Of a DNA stretch of 64,000 nt, positions 57,658 through 64,000 are shown piece after piece; position 1 is the first letter of the stretch, and the number at the start of each line of letters is the position of its first letter. The notes under the pieces were generated by a model. That model saw nothing but the letters and a program-made list of their open reading frames with translations. It did no database searches and was not told the DNA's origin. The position numbers and the translations under genes were made by a program. The stretch comes from Poriferisodalis sp965208895 (GTDB lineage Bacteria > Actinomycetota > Acidimicrobiia > Acidimicrobiales > Poriferisodalaceae), in assembly GCF_965208895.1 (NCBI RefSeq), contig NZ_OZ242363.1:2604001-2668000 (forward strand), read 5' to 3'.

Positions 57658-57891
57658 ATGAGCGCTGCCGAACCCAGCAGCCCGCCAGCCCCGACGTCTT
57701 TCTTCAAATCGTTGCTCCATTCCGGGCCGCGCTGCGCTGTGGCGTACTTGGCAGCTAAGGGCGCGATGAGCATCGGCTTCCCGTGGTGGGTCGTGCTGGC
57801 ATGGGTTCCGATCTACGGGATCGTGTCGTATACGCGTTTCCGCAGGCAGTGCCGCCGTGAGGCTGAGCAAGCGGAGACGTTCGCCAAATAG
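57658..57891 (+). CDS. small membrane protein (island gene 3)
   Basis: 77 residues with helices near CAVAYLAAKGAMSIGF and PWWVVLAWVPIYGIVSY and a charged end (EAEQAETFAK). The C-terminus and about 25 bases after the stop are repeated from island gene 2, pointing to tandem duplication followed by divergence of the N-terminal part. Confidence 0.55.
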   Translation: MSAAEPSSPPAPTSFFKSLLHSGPRCAVAYLAAKGAMSIGFPWWVVLAWVPIYGIVSYTRFRRQCRREAEQAETFAK

Positions 57892-58016
57892 CGGCCCGCT
57901 GCGCTTGGGCGCTGCTGGAACTTTGGGGAACCCGTCGGTTTCGGTCGGCGGGTTTTCTGCTTGTTGCGCTGAGGGCGCTCGGAGTCTCTGATGCAAAGGC
58001 GAGGGCTGACTATCGA

Positions 58017-58250
58017 GCCGACGACAGCAGCGGCGACGACGACAGCAGCGGCGACGACGACAGCAGCGGCGACGATGACGGCAGCTACTGCGGCCCGTGG
58101 ACATCGTTCGCGTTCCGAGGGCGCCCCGGTCGCGGCGAGGTCACGCTGTACGTGAACGGTGCCGGATACAGCCAGTACCAAAGCAGCTACGACAACCGAG
58201 AATGGGCTGTGACACAATGCCAAGCGGCCCTCGCCAGCCTCGGCCAATGA
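58017..58250 (+). pseudogene. orphan C-terminal module of the secreted protein
   Basis: Frame without a start codon: a tandem GDDDSS linker (three 18-bp repeats) then GSYCGPWTSFAFRGRPGRGE through YDNREWAVTQCQAALASLGQ and stop. It is about 80% identical to the last 55 residues of the protein at 54016-55476. It is followed, like that gene, by a membrane-protein gene. Confidence 0.8.
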
Positions 58251-58291
58251 CCCGCGCAAGATCGACCGGTTCCGCAATGAGCGACCCCAAC

Positions 58292-58303
58292 TACCCTGAC
58301 ACC
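58292..58303 (+). promoter_or_regulatory. -10/start module of island membrane gene 4
   Basis: TACCCT, GACACC, ATG at 58304. Upstream, GTTCCGCAATGAGCG is shared with the modules at 55524 and 58973. Confidence 0.6.
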
Positions 58304-58837
58304 ATGCCTACGAACGAAACCGCTGGGCGCCGCCGGGAGTGGGGTCGTTGGGCGCTTCTCTGGTTTGTCCCGCTGTACGTCGCGGCACGGATTATCGACC
58401 CAGGGCCGCTGGCAATCTTGCTCGCTGCCGTCTCTATTCTCGGAGCGCTCGCGCTCCTTCCTGACCGCAACGGCCGCGAGCGCGCTACCGCTGTTCTTGC
58501 CACTGCCGCGGTACTCGCCGTGGGCCTGCTGGCCCTGCGGCTGCTGTCCGCGGGGTGGGCTTTGGCGGCGATCCTCGCCCTCACTGCTGCGGCGATGACG
58601 GCGCTGCTCGGGTGGCATAAGAGGCGTATGTCGGGCGGTCGGCCGGACAGGCCCGAGGCGTCGCCCGCGGCCCGGACGCCAGCGGAGCGGCGAGCAGCAA
58701 CCGAAGCGCGTTGGGCGCAGGGCGCGGAGGCGGCCCGCCGCGAGCGGGCCGAACAAGCAGCCGAGTACGAGCGGGCGGCCGAGCAGCGGCGCCGTGAGGC
58801 CGCCGAGCGGCGCGAGGCCGAGGCGGCTGGTAGCTGA
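58304..58837 (+). CDS. membrane protein with charged coiled-coil tail (island gene 4)
   Basis: 177 residues: four hydrophobic segments (from WALLWFVPLYVAARII to ALAAILALTAAAMTALLGW) followed by about 70 residues very rich in Ala, Arg and Glu (ERRAATEARWAQGAEAARRE), likely a long helix. It is paired with the orphan secreted module 54 bases upstream. Function unknown. Confidence 0.6.
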   Translation: MPTNETAGRRREWGRWALLWFVPLYVAARIIDPGPLAILLAAVSILGALALLPDRNGRERATAVLATAAVLAVGLLALRLLSAGWALAAILALTAAAMTALLGWHKRRMSGGRPDRPEASPAARTPAERRAATEARWAQGAEAARRERAEQAAEYERAAEQRRREAAERREAEAAGS

Positions 58838-58972
58838 CATCGCGGGCGCTCGACGTCGGGCTTGCCGACGCGCGATGTGGATCCCACGCCGAACACACCG
58901 CCCGAGGCGAGCACGCCGCCGAGCCGATGACCCGCGCAAGATCGACCTGTTCCGCAAATGAGCGCCCCGAAC

Positions 58973-58984
58973 TACCTTGAACCC
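58973..58984 (+). promoter_or_regulatory. -10/start module of island membrane gene 5
   Basis: TACCTT, GAACCC, ATG at 58985; the upstream CGCGCAAGATCGACC and GTTCCGCAAATGAGCG are shared with gene 4. Confidence 0.6.
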
Positions 58985-59500
58985 ATGGCCGCGAACGAAC
59001 CCGATGCGATGCCCACGAAGCGGGGCCGCTGGGAATGGCTGTGGTTTTTCGTGGTGATTCTCGCGGGGCGAAGCGTCATCGATTCGAGCATGACGCTGGC
59101 GCGACTGATCGCCTTTGCTGCGCTGTTCGCAGCGGTTGCCCTGTGGGCCAGCCGTGACTTGCGCGAGCGTCTGGCAGGGTTGCTCGCAGCGGTCGCGGTG
59201 CTGGCCGTTGGAGTGCTGTCCTTGCGTCTGCTCTCCCCCGGCTGGGCCGTAGCGCCGGTTCTGGCTGTCAGCGTTGCCGCAGGGGCGACCCTGATCAGGT
59301 GGCAGGGGCACCGTGCGCCGACAAAGCACGGGCCGCCGCCGATCGCGGCAAGGTCCTCGCAGCCGGCGATGCGTACCGACGTTGTTGCTTCGGGGCGTTG
59401 TCGTTGGTGCGGGCTGCGGCCAGCCGCTGTGCTGTGCGCGGGCCGTTCTGACGGCGGACCCTGCCAGTCCGTCGAATCGTCGGCGGTCGCGAGCCGCTAG
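58985..59500 (+). CDS. membrane protein with C-terminal cysteine motif (island gene 5)
   Basis: 171 residues. The four-helix part (LWFFVVILAGRSVIDSS, LLAAVAVLAVGVLSLRLLSPGW split) parallels gene 4, but the tail differs: CRWCGLRPAAVLC, a possible metal site. Gene 4 and gene 5 share leader, topology and position, so they are paralogues. Confidence 0.6.
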   Translation: MAANEPDAMPTKRGRWEWLWFFVVILAGRSVIDSSMTLARLIAFAALFAAVALWASRDLRERLAGLLAAVAVLAVGVLSLRLLSPGWAVAPVLAVSVAAGATLIRWQGHRAPTKHGPPPIAARSSQPAMRTDVVASGRCRWCGLRPAAVLCAGRSDGGPCQSVESSAVASR

Positions 59501-59560
59501 CGGGGGTTATCCGCAGCCCGCGTCTTTGAGGGCGTCGCATACTTCCCTGAGCCGGGTCTG

Positions 59561-59672
59561 GCCGGGGGGCTGTGTGCGTCAGCGGTGGACGGTCTGGCAG
59601 GGCCGACCGGTGACGCAGGCGATGTCGCGGGTGCCGTGCGCGACGGCGAATCGGGCTAAGCGTCGGGTTTGT
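59561..59672. repeat. recombinase-flank repeat, copy 2
   Basis: Counterpart of 55828-55939; includes the last codons of the intact recombinase and 95 bases past its stop. Confidence 0.8.
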
Positions 59673-60327
59673 TGAGCAGGGCGGCGACGCTGGAGTGGTG
59701 CCAGGTGGTCTTGCCGGTCGCGGTGAGAATGCCTGCGACTTCGAGCGCCGCTGCGATCTCGCGCAGGCTGTAGCCCTCGGCATGGAGTTGCTTGGCGAGG
59801 GCTCGGGCTTCCTCGGGCTGATTGCTGGGCCTGCCGAGCCGTGTGCCGTTGCGTCGGGCGGTTTGCAGGGCCGCGACCGTGCGGGCGCGGGCTGACCCGG
59901 CTTCGTGGGCAGCGATGACAGCAAGGATTCCGACCAGCAGCCGGCCGTCGTGAGTCTTGGTGCCCTCCGGTGCATCAAGGGTGATCAATTCCCATCCCAG
60001 GCGCTCAGCACGGTCGAACAGCTGCAGTGTTGCCAGCGTTTCGCGGGCCAGCCGGTCAACGCGTGTCGCCACGAGCATGTCTGCTTCGCCTTGCTCGAGC
60101 TGCACGAGTGCAGTGCCGAGCCCAGGCCGCTCGTCAACGGGCACTGATCCTGATACTGCTTCGTCGTTGACGCGCTCGACGACGCGCCACCCGCGAACGG
60201 CAGCCATGTCGGCGACGGCTCGGTGCTGGGCATCGATACTGAGCCCGCTTGCGGCTTGGGCGCCGGTCGACACGCGGGCATACGAGATGACTCGCTTCGA
60301 TTCGACTACATACGTACGTTCATTCAT
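59656..60327 (-). CDS. serine recombinase (resolvase/invertase family)
   Basis: 223 residues. Catalytic serine in ISYARVSTGAQ (about residue 18), LSIDAQ, RVDRLARETLATLQLFD and AAHEAGSARARTVAALQ, then a helix-turn-helix end (GYSLREIAAALEVAGI). Small-serine-recombinase length suits a resolvase/invertase of a mobile element. It probably drove or exploited the rearrangements in this island. Confidence 0.92.
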   Translation of the reverse strand: MNERTYVVESKRVISYARVSTGAQAASGLSIDAQHRAVADMAAVRGWRVVERVNDEAVSGSVPVDERPGLGTALVQLEQGEADMLVATRVDRLARETLATLQLFDRAERLGWELITLDAPEGTKTHDGRLLVGILAVIAAHEAGSARARTVAALQTARRNGTRLGRPSNQPEEARALAKQLHAEGYSLREIAAALEVAGILTATGKTTWHHSSVAALLNKPDA

Positions 60328-60436
60328 AGAACGCAACGTAGTGCATGCAAACGAATGATTCAAGAATGCAGGTTCGCAGTAAATGACCAAGTCGAACCGC
60401 GCAGCCGCCGAGGTGGTGTCCCACAACCCAAGTACC

Positions 60437-60575
60437 GCCGCGAAGACGACGTGCGGGGCGAATTGGTGCGCAGCTGCAATGCGATGCTGGAAACCTTGGC
60501 GATGTCGCACGCCCAGCAAATTGGTCACCGATGCTGGTCATGAACTGCGCACATCGCTCGCCGGCATCAGACGGT
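60437..60575 (+). pseudogene. fragment of the histidine-kinase gene (HAMP/H-box)
   Basis: Reads GELVRSCNAMLETLAMSHAQQ in one frame and LVTDAGHELRTSLAGIR in another, matching GELARSFNAMLEALALSRAQ and LVADAGHELRTPLTSIR of the kinase at 52216. A 5-base deletion at about 60520 breaks the frame. Its end overlaps the 3' end of the ATPase gene. Confidence 0.85.
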
Positions 60576-61363
60576 GTTGCGGGGATCGGCAGACGGCTGC
60601 GTCGCGTAGGAGACCATGCGGCTGAGGTCGCAGACCGTGGCTGTGCCGCTGCTGGCTGTCTCGGGGCCGCGGTTGACGAGGAACCGTCGATGGGCGCCGA
60701 TCAGGTCGGCGGTGTCGTTGAGACGGGTCATGTCGGCGCGGCTGGGGTTCGTGGTGAGCTTGATCTCGACGGCCCACAATTCGCGTCCGACGTTGAGGAT
60801 CAGGTCGATCTCGCGGCCATCGACGGTGCGAAGGTGCGAGGCGCTGAACCTCCTTCCGGCTTGCTGCAAAGCGGTGAGCACCTGGTCGATGACGTGCCCT
60901 TCCCAGCTTGCTCCCACCATTGGGTGCCCAAACAGGCCTGCAGCCGTGTCGACACCCCACAGGGCGTGCAGCAGGCCGCTGTCGCGCCAGTAGACCTTCG
61001 GCCGCTTGGTGAGTCGCTTGCGGGCGTTGGCGTGGTAGGCGGGAAGGCGCCTGAGCAGGAACGCTCCCTCGAGGTAGTCCAAGTAGGCGTTCACGGTGTG
61101 ATACGAGAGGCCGAGGCCGCGGCCCAGCTCGCTCGCGTTCCACTGCTGCGCGTGCGATACCGCCAGCAGGTCGAAGAGCCGTTGGGTGGTGCGCGCCGTT
61201 GCTGGCAGGCCCCATGCCGGCAGGTCTCGCTGCGCGAGCAGGCTCAGATAATCGTGCTGCCAGTCCGCGAACCCTCGGCCGCCGAGCACCCCGCCGTCGG
61301 GGAAGCCGCCGCGGTGCCACAGCCGTTCGCGGCAGTCGCCGTTCAGTTCCAGCCACGACAGCG
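60535..61363. repeat. 829-bp duplicated segment, copy 2
   Basis: Partner of 56318-57146, 4217 bases away in direct orientation; this copy is continuous with the intact ATPase gene. Confidence 0.95.
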
Positions 61364-61772
61364 GCGTCAGCTCCACCACGCTGAGGCGGCCGGCCAGAGA
61401 TTCGGAAACGTTCTTCATGAGCGACGGCGAGATCGACCCCAGCAGCAGGAACCGCCCGTGCCGGCGACGGGCCGCGTCGATGGTGCTGCGCAGGCGCGGG
61501 AAGATCTCCGGCGCTGCCTGAGCCTCGTCGATGACCACCAAGTCTTCGCTCGCGGCCATCTCGGCCCACTCCAAGTCCAGCCGCAAGCGGTCTGCGTCGA
61601 GTTCCATGTCGTAATAGCGGGCCCCGAGCGAGCGGGCGAGCGTCGTCTTGCCGCACTGACGCGGTCCCACCAGGGCGACCGCCGGATAGTCCGCCAGGCG
61701 GCGCTGCAGCAGCGAGTCATGGCAATCGGCGGCGATCTTCCGTTCCAGCACTGCTGAGAAGCCTAGTTTCAA
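60567..61772 (-). CDS. DUF4143-type AAA ATPase
   Basis: 401 residues. Walker A GPRQCGKT at 36-43, Walker B VVIDEAQ at about 79-85, then sensor region LLLGSISPSL; C-terminal DUF4143 part with HTVNAYLDYLEGAFLLRRL and a PD-(D/E)XK-like EIDLILNVGRELWAVEIK. These proteins are frequent in mobile and TA-like contexts with unknown role. The start is a TTG at 61772 (or GTG at 61751); two 13-bp repeats lie just upstream. Confidence 0.85.
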   Translation of the reverse strand: MKLGFSAVLERKIAADCHDSLLQRRLADYPAVALVGPRQCGKTTLARSLGARYYDMELDADRLRLDLEWAEMAASEDLVVIDEAQAAPEIFPRLRSTIDAARRRHGRFLLLGSISPSLMKNVSESLAGRLSVVELTPLSWLELNGDCRERLWHRGGFPDGGVLGGRGFADWQHDYLSLLAQRDLPAWGLPATARTTQRLFDLLAVSHAQQWNASELGRGLGLSYHTVNAYLDYLEGAFLLRRLPAYHANARKRLTKRPKVYWRDSGLLHALWGVDTAAGLFGHPMVGASWEGHVIDQVLTALQQAGRRFSASHLRTVDGREIDLILNVGRELWAVEIKLTTNPSRADMTRLNDTADLIGAHRRFLVNRGPETASSGTATVCDLSRMVSYATQPSADPRNTV

Positions 61773-61773
61773 G

Positions 61774-61808
61774 TTCTATTTCTCAGCAAGTCCATTTCTA
61801 TTTATCAG
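61774..61808. repeat. 13-bp direct repeats before the ATPase gene
   Basis: TTCTATTTCTCAG (61774-61786) and TTCTATTTATCAG (61796-61808), 22 bp apart, AT-rich in GC-rich surroundings. Possible operator or promoter. The 385-bp spacer 61773-62157 holds no gene otherwise. Confidence 0.6.
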
Positions 61809-62157
61809 ACCAACGGTTTCTGCATCTGCGAGCCGGCGCAGTGCATGCACGTAGCGATGGGTGCACCCGTGCCATCTCGGTCGAGCAGGGCGAGTGCGGC
61901 CCGGCGCCACAGCCGCACCGACACAGCATCACGATTCATCGAGGCCCTCCAGGGTTCGGCGTGTCCAAACACCGATCCCCCACGGCCTCGACCCCTACCC
62001 GCGGACCCTCAACCCACCCCCAGCTCGCCCCGCCTGCCGCGACTGGCTCAACACCCAACAAACCGCCGCTTGACGAACCATAGGAGCATCGCGAGTCTTG
62101 TCGTGTCGCCTGGCTCACGCTGTCGCCGGGTGCTTTCGCCGCGTTAGTGTCGCGTGC

Positions 62158-62658
62158 ATGGAGTCGAGCGCTGCCGAGTCGGTCGTGACACCGCCGCATC
62201 CTGGGCTGCGCATGCCAGTGGCCCGTTGGCTGCCGCGCTACATGTCCCCGCGTCGCCGCTCGACCCGCGACTCGGCTCTGCGCAGCTTCGCGAAGCACTG
62301 GGCGCTTGTCCCCGAGCACCGCGAAGCGATGATCGCCGACCCGCCACGTCACGGCTACATCACCGACCGTTGGCACCCATGGCATCGATGGAACCTGGTG
62401 CGAGTCGCAGCAGTGGTGCATGCGTTGTGCGATCGAGACGGCATCGACGTGCCCGACTGGGTTCACAAGCACCGTGCACCGAATCACATTCGTGTCTCAT
62501 GGGGGGCATTCTCCGTTCTCGGCGCACCGGATCAGGCTGATCCGCGTTCCGAAAAGCGCTACAGCGACGCCCCAGAGGCATGCAACTATCACCGGGCATG
62601 GTTTGACCAAGCGTTCATTGAGGACATCAGGGTGCATGGCTTTCGGCCAATGGTCTGA
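62158..62658 (+). CDS. hypothetical partner of the nucleotidyltransferase
   Basis: 166 residues, hydrophilic, helical, rich in Arg/His/Trp (RWHPWHRWNLVRVAAVVHAL, then IDVPDWVHKH). Proteins of this general form (RW, LVAAV, PDW segments) often precede DUF6036-type nucleotidyltransferases. TAGTGT lies seven bases before the ATG, another leaderless-type start. Confidence 0.65.
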   Translation: MESSAAESVVTPPHPGLRMPVARWLPRYMSPRRRSTRDSALRSFAKHWALVPEHREAMIADPPRHGYITDRWHPWHRWNLVRVAAVVHALCDRDGIDVPDWVHKHRAPNHIRVSWGAFSVLGAPDQADPRSEKRYSDAPEACNYHRAWFDQAFIEDIRVHGFRPMV

Positions 62659-62695
62659 ATAAGCCGCCCTGAGCACGGCTGCGGGGACACAGGGC

Positions 62696-63334
62696 ATGGC
62701 CCCATCCAGAGACAGCTACCGGTTCGGCCGTTCGGAGATGCTCGACTATTTGTCGGCGCTCGACGAAGCGCTGAGCGGCGGCCCGCCGGTGCATCTGATC
62801 GTCTGCGGCGGCGCGTCGATGATCTGGCGCTACGACGATCGGCTCAGCAGCGACATCGATGTCCTCAACTCGTTGCTGGACGACAGGACCCATGCAGCCG
62901 TCCTTGAAGTGGCTGGCAGATTCGGTATCCACCATGACTGGATGAACGATTCCGTGTCACGCCATCAATTGTTGCCGCACTTCGAGCGAGAACGCATGTA
63001 CACCGGACGAAACCTCACAGTGGACAGCGTGAGCGGGCAGGCGCTAATCGCTATGAAAGTCCTAGCCGGACGCGACAACGACCTGCGCGACGCAGCCCGC
63101 TTGGCAGCTGATCTCGACGTCACTACCTACGACGAGATCTACGACGCTGTGACTGAGACGTACGACTGGGAGTTCCCCGGCGGCACGGCCGACTGGTCAG
63201 ACAACATCGAACCGATCCTCGCCCGAGCCGCCGAACTCCGTACGAAGCAAGGCAAGGTCGGCTTGTGGCAGCGTCTGAGACGCCTTGTACGCGACGACAA
63301 GACCCGCTACCCGTCAGAGATGAAACCACGGTAG
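62696..63334 (+). CDS. nucleotidyltransferase-fold protein (DUF6036/AbiEii-like)
   Basis: 212 residues. The catalytic-type segment VCGGASMIWRYDDRLSSDID carries the GG...S...DxD arrangement of minimal nucleotidyltransferases; the second half is helical (VSGQALIAMKVLAGRDNDLRD). It follows the previous gene by 37 bases. Together they resemble toxin-antitoxin or defence pairs; activity is not proven. Confidence 0.75.
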   Translation: MAPSRDSYRFGRSEMLDYLSALDEALSGGPPVHLIVCGGASMIWRYDDRLSSDIDVLNSLLDDRTHAAVLEVAGRFGIHHDWMNDSVSRHQLLPHFERERMYTGRNLTVDSVSGQALIAMKVLAGRDNDLRDAARLAADLDVTTYDEIYDAVTETYDWEFPGGTADWSDNIEPILARAAELRTKQGKVGLWQRLRRLVRDDKTRYPSEMKPR

Positions 63335-63396
63335 CCGCTTCGAAACCAGCAGCCGCCCAATTCGATTACTGCCAGCACACCGGACCGTATGGCTGC

Positions 63397-63616
63397 ACAC
63401 GAATCGTTCGTATCGTGGACATCTGATCTGAGCCTGTCAAGCTGACTTTTCAGCTCTTCGGTCTCTCGCCGGTGACGGGGCCTGTCTGAGCCGCAAACCC
63501 GCGTGCTTGCTGAGCAATCGGGGACCGTCGCCGCCGCCGAACTGACACCCGCCGCGGCGTCGCACGCCGACTCATTGTCGCGCTCCGGTTCTGTCGATGA
63601 AACAACCGTTTCTTAG
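63397..63616. mobile_element. MITE-like element, copy 2
   Basis: 220 bp related to 53693-53909, with the same order of GATCTGAGCCTGTCAAGC, CGCCGGTGACGG, GAGCCGCAAACCCGCGT and TTCTGTCGATGAAAC. Terminal repeats are weaker. The region 63335-63836 holds only this, an inverted flank copy and a kinase fragment. Confidence 0.6.
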
Positions 63617-63690
63617 ACACGAAAATGCGTCCCTGACCTGCAGGTTTCGGGACAGCTTCCCGTTGCGAGTGGCCCCGTCTCAGCGGGGCA
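63617..63690 (-). repeat. inverted copy of the kinase 3' flank
   Basis: Reverse complement of about 53624-53697 (GAGACGGGGCCACT, CTGCAGGTC, GTCTAAGAAACG), diverged. It joins MITE copy 2 to the kinase fragment. Confidence 0.7.
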
Positions 63691-63700
63691 GGTCAGCCCC

Positions 63701-63817
63701 GGGCTGTCCATCGTCGTCTATGTCGCTCGCACTCACGACGGCTCTGCTTCAGTGGTTGGCACCGAGGGCCCCGATGCCGCCGTCGAGCTTCGGCTTCCGC
63801 TCATCCGACATGACTGA
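63701..63817 (+). pseudogene. fragment of the histidine-kinase 3' end
   Basis: Reads LSIVVYVARTHDGSASVVGT, then EGPDAAVELRLPLIRHD and stop, matching LSIVDYVARTHDGAAAVVDT and EGPGTTVELRLPLAPDED of the kinase at 52216-53628. About 75% identical in DNA. It abuts tRNA-Glu. Confidence 0.85.
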
Positions 63818-63836
63818 GGCGGAGGCTGCTCGACAG

Positions 63837-63909
63837 CACCCCCAACGGGATTCGAACCCGTGCCGCCGGCGTGAAAGGCCGGTGTCCTAGGCCGCTAGAC
63901 GATGGGGGC
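63837..63909 (-). tRNA. tRNA-Glu (TTC)
   Basis: 73 bases: acceptor GCCCCCA/TGGGGGT, D-arm TCGTCTAGCGGCCTAGGA, anticodon stem CCGGC/GCCGG with loop CTTTCAC (TTC), T-arm ACGGG TTCGAAT CCCGT. It marks the right edge of the accessory island. Confidence 0.95.
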
Positions 63910-64000
63910 AGGGCACATCAGGTTACGCCTCGCCACCGCCGCGACCACCGACGCTGAATGCGGGCAATTCCGGCCGTTGGTGGGAGGGAATCGAGCGCCG

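Noticed and set aside
58017..58078. GDDDSS repeats as a possible CRISPR or regulatory array
   Set aside because: An 18-bp coding tandem in frame with the downstream module; no spacer-repeat structure.
63837..63909. tRNA-Glu as an integrase attachment site
   Set aside because: No second copy of the tRNA 3' end was found at the left side of the island (53.6-54.0 kb) and no tyrosine integrase gene is present.

Overview
The window is high-GC DNA with dense same-strand operons, many ATGA/GTGA stop-start overlaps, and a gene content typical of Actinobacteria: CarD, HspR with a HAIR operator, a MviN-type pseudokinase, an EtfD-like reductase and dUMP-forming dCTP deaminase. An actinobacterium outside the mycobacteria, possibly Acidimicrobiia, is the best guess. 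The class is an inference from gene content and order only.

Layout. 0-14.2 kb resembles the neighbourhood of the actinobacterial replication origin: trxA/trxB, a split MurJ/pseudokinase pair with degV between them, carD, a DUF5318 gene, the CCA-adding-type nucleotidyltransferase, a catalytically degenerate class A PBP where mycobacteria carry ponA1, then rpsF-ssb-rpsR-rplI-dnaB. 14.1-20.4 kb holds tRNA-Gly, dcd, an AAA ATPase, the EtfD-like electron-transfer protein, a cyclic-nucleotide-binding protein, a PII protein and phosphoglycerate mutase. 20.6-26.9 kb is the heat-shock cluster dnaK-grpE-dnaJ-hspR plus a ClpB lacking its N-domain. 27.0-31.0 kb is a SWIM/SNF2 pair. 31.2-44.9 kb is a purine-synthesis cluster (purA, D, E, B, C, S, Q, L, F, M) ending with an ACT-domain malic enzyme and tRNA-Phe/tRNA-Asp. 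45.4-53.6 kb holds a compact methyltransferase/PD-(D/E)XK pair, an AlkX-like glycosylase, rpmB/rpmG, an LLM oxidoreductase, a NUDIX hydrolase and an OmpR/HK two-component system.

53.6-63.9 kb is an accessory island between the histidine kinase and tRNA-Glu. It contains a secreted Cys/Pro-rich protein, two orphan C-terminal pieces (one clearly related to it), six small membrane-protein genes, five of them behind an almost identical -10/start motif, a serine recombinase, an 829-bp near-identical duplication carrying all or part of a DUF4143-type ATPase, three fragments of the neighbouring kinase gene, a duplicated MITE-like element and a nucleotidyltransferase pair resembling a toxin-antitoxin module. 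The most interesting candidate system is the secreted protein with its orphan tails and small membrane partners.

Two themes recur. Many genes have a TANNNT-like hexamer 6-7 bases before the start codon (pcnA, the PBP-like gene, clpB, the response regulator, the island membrane proteins), which suggests leaderless transcripts. A roughly 50-70-bp sequence family is also scattered through the intergenic spaces of the core part.
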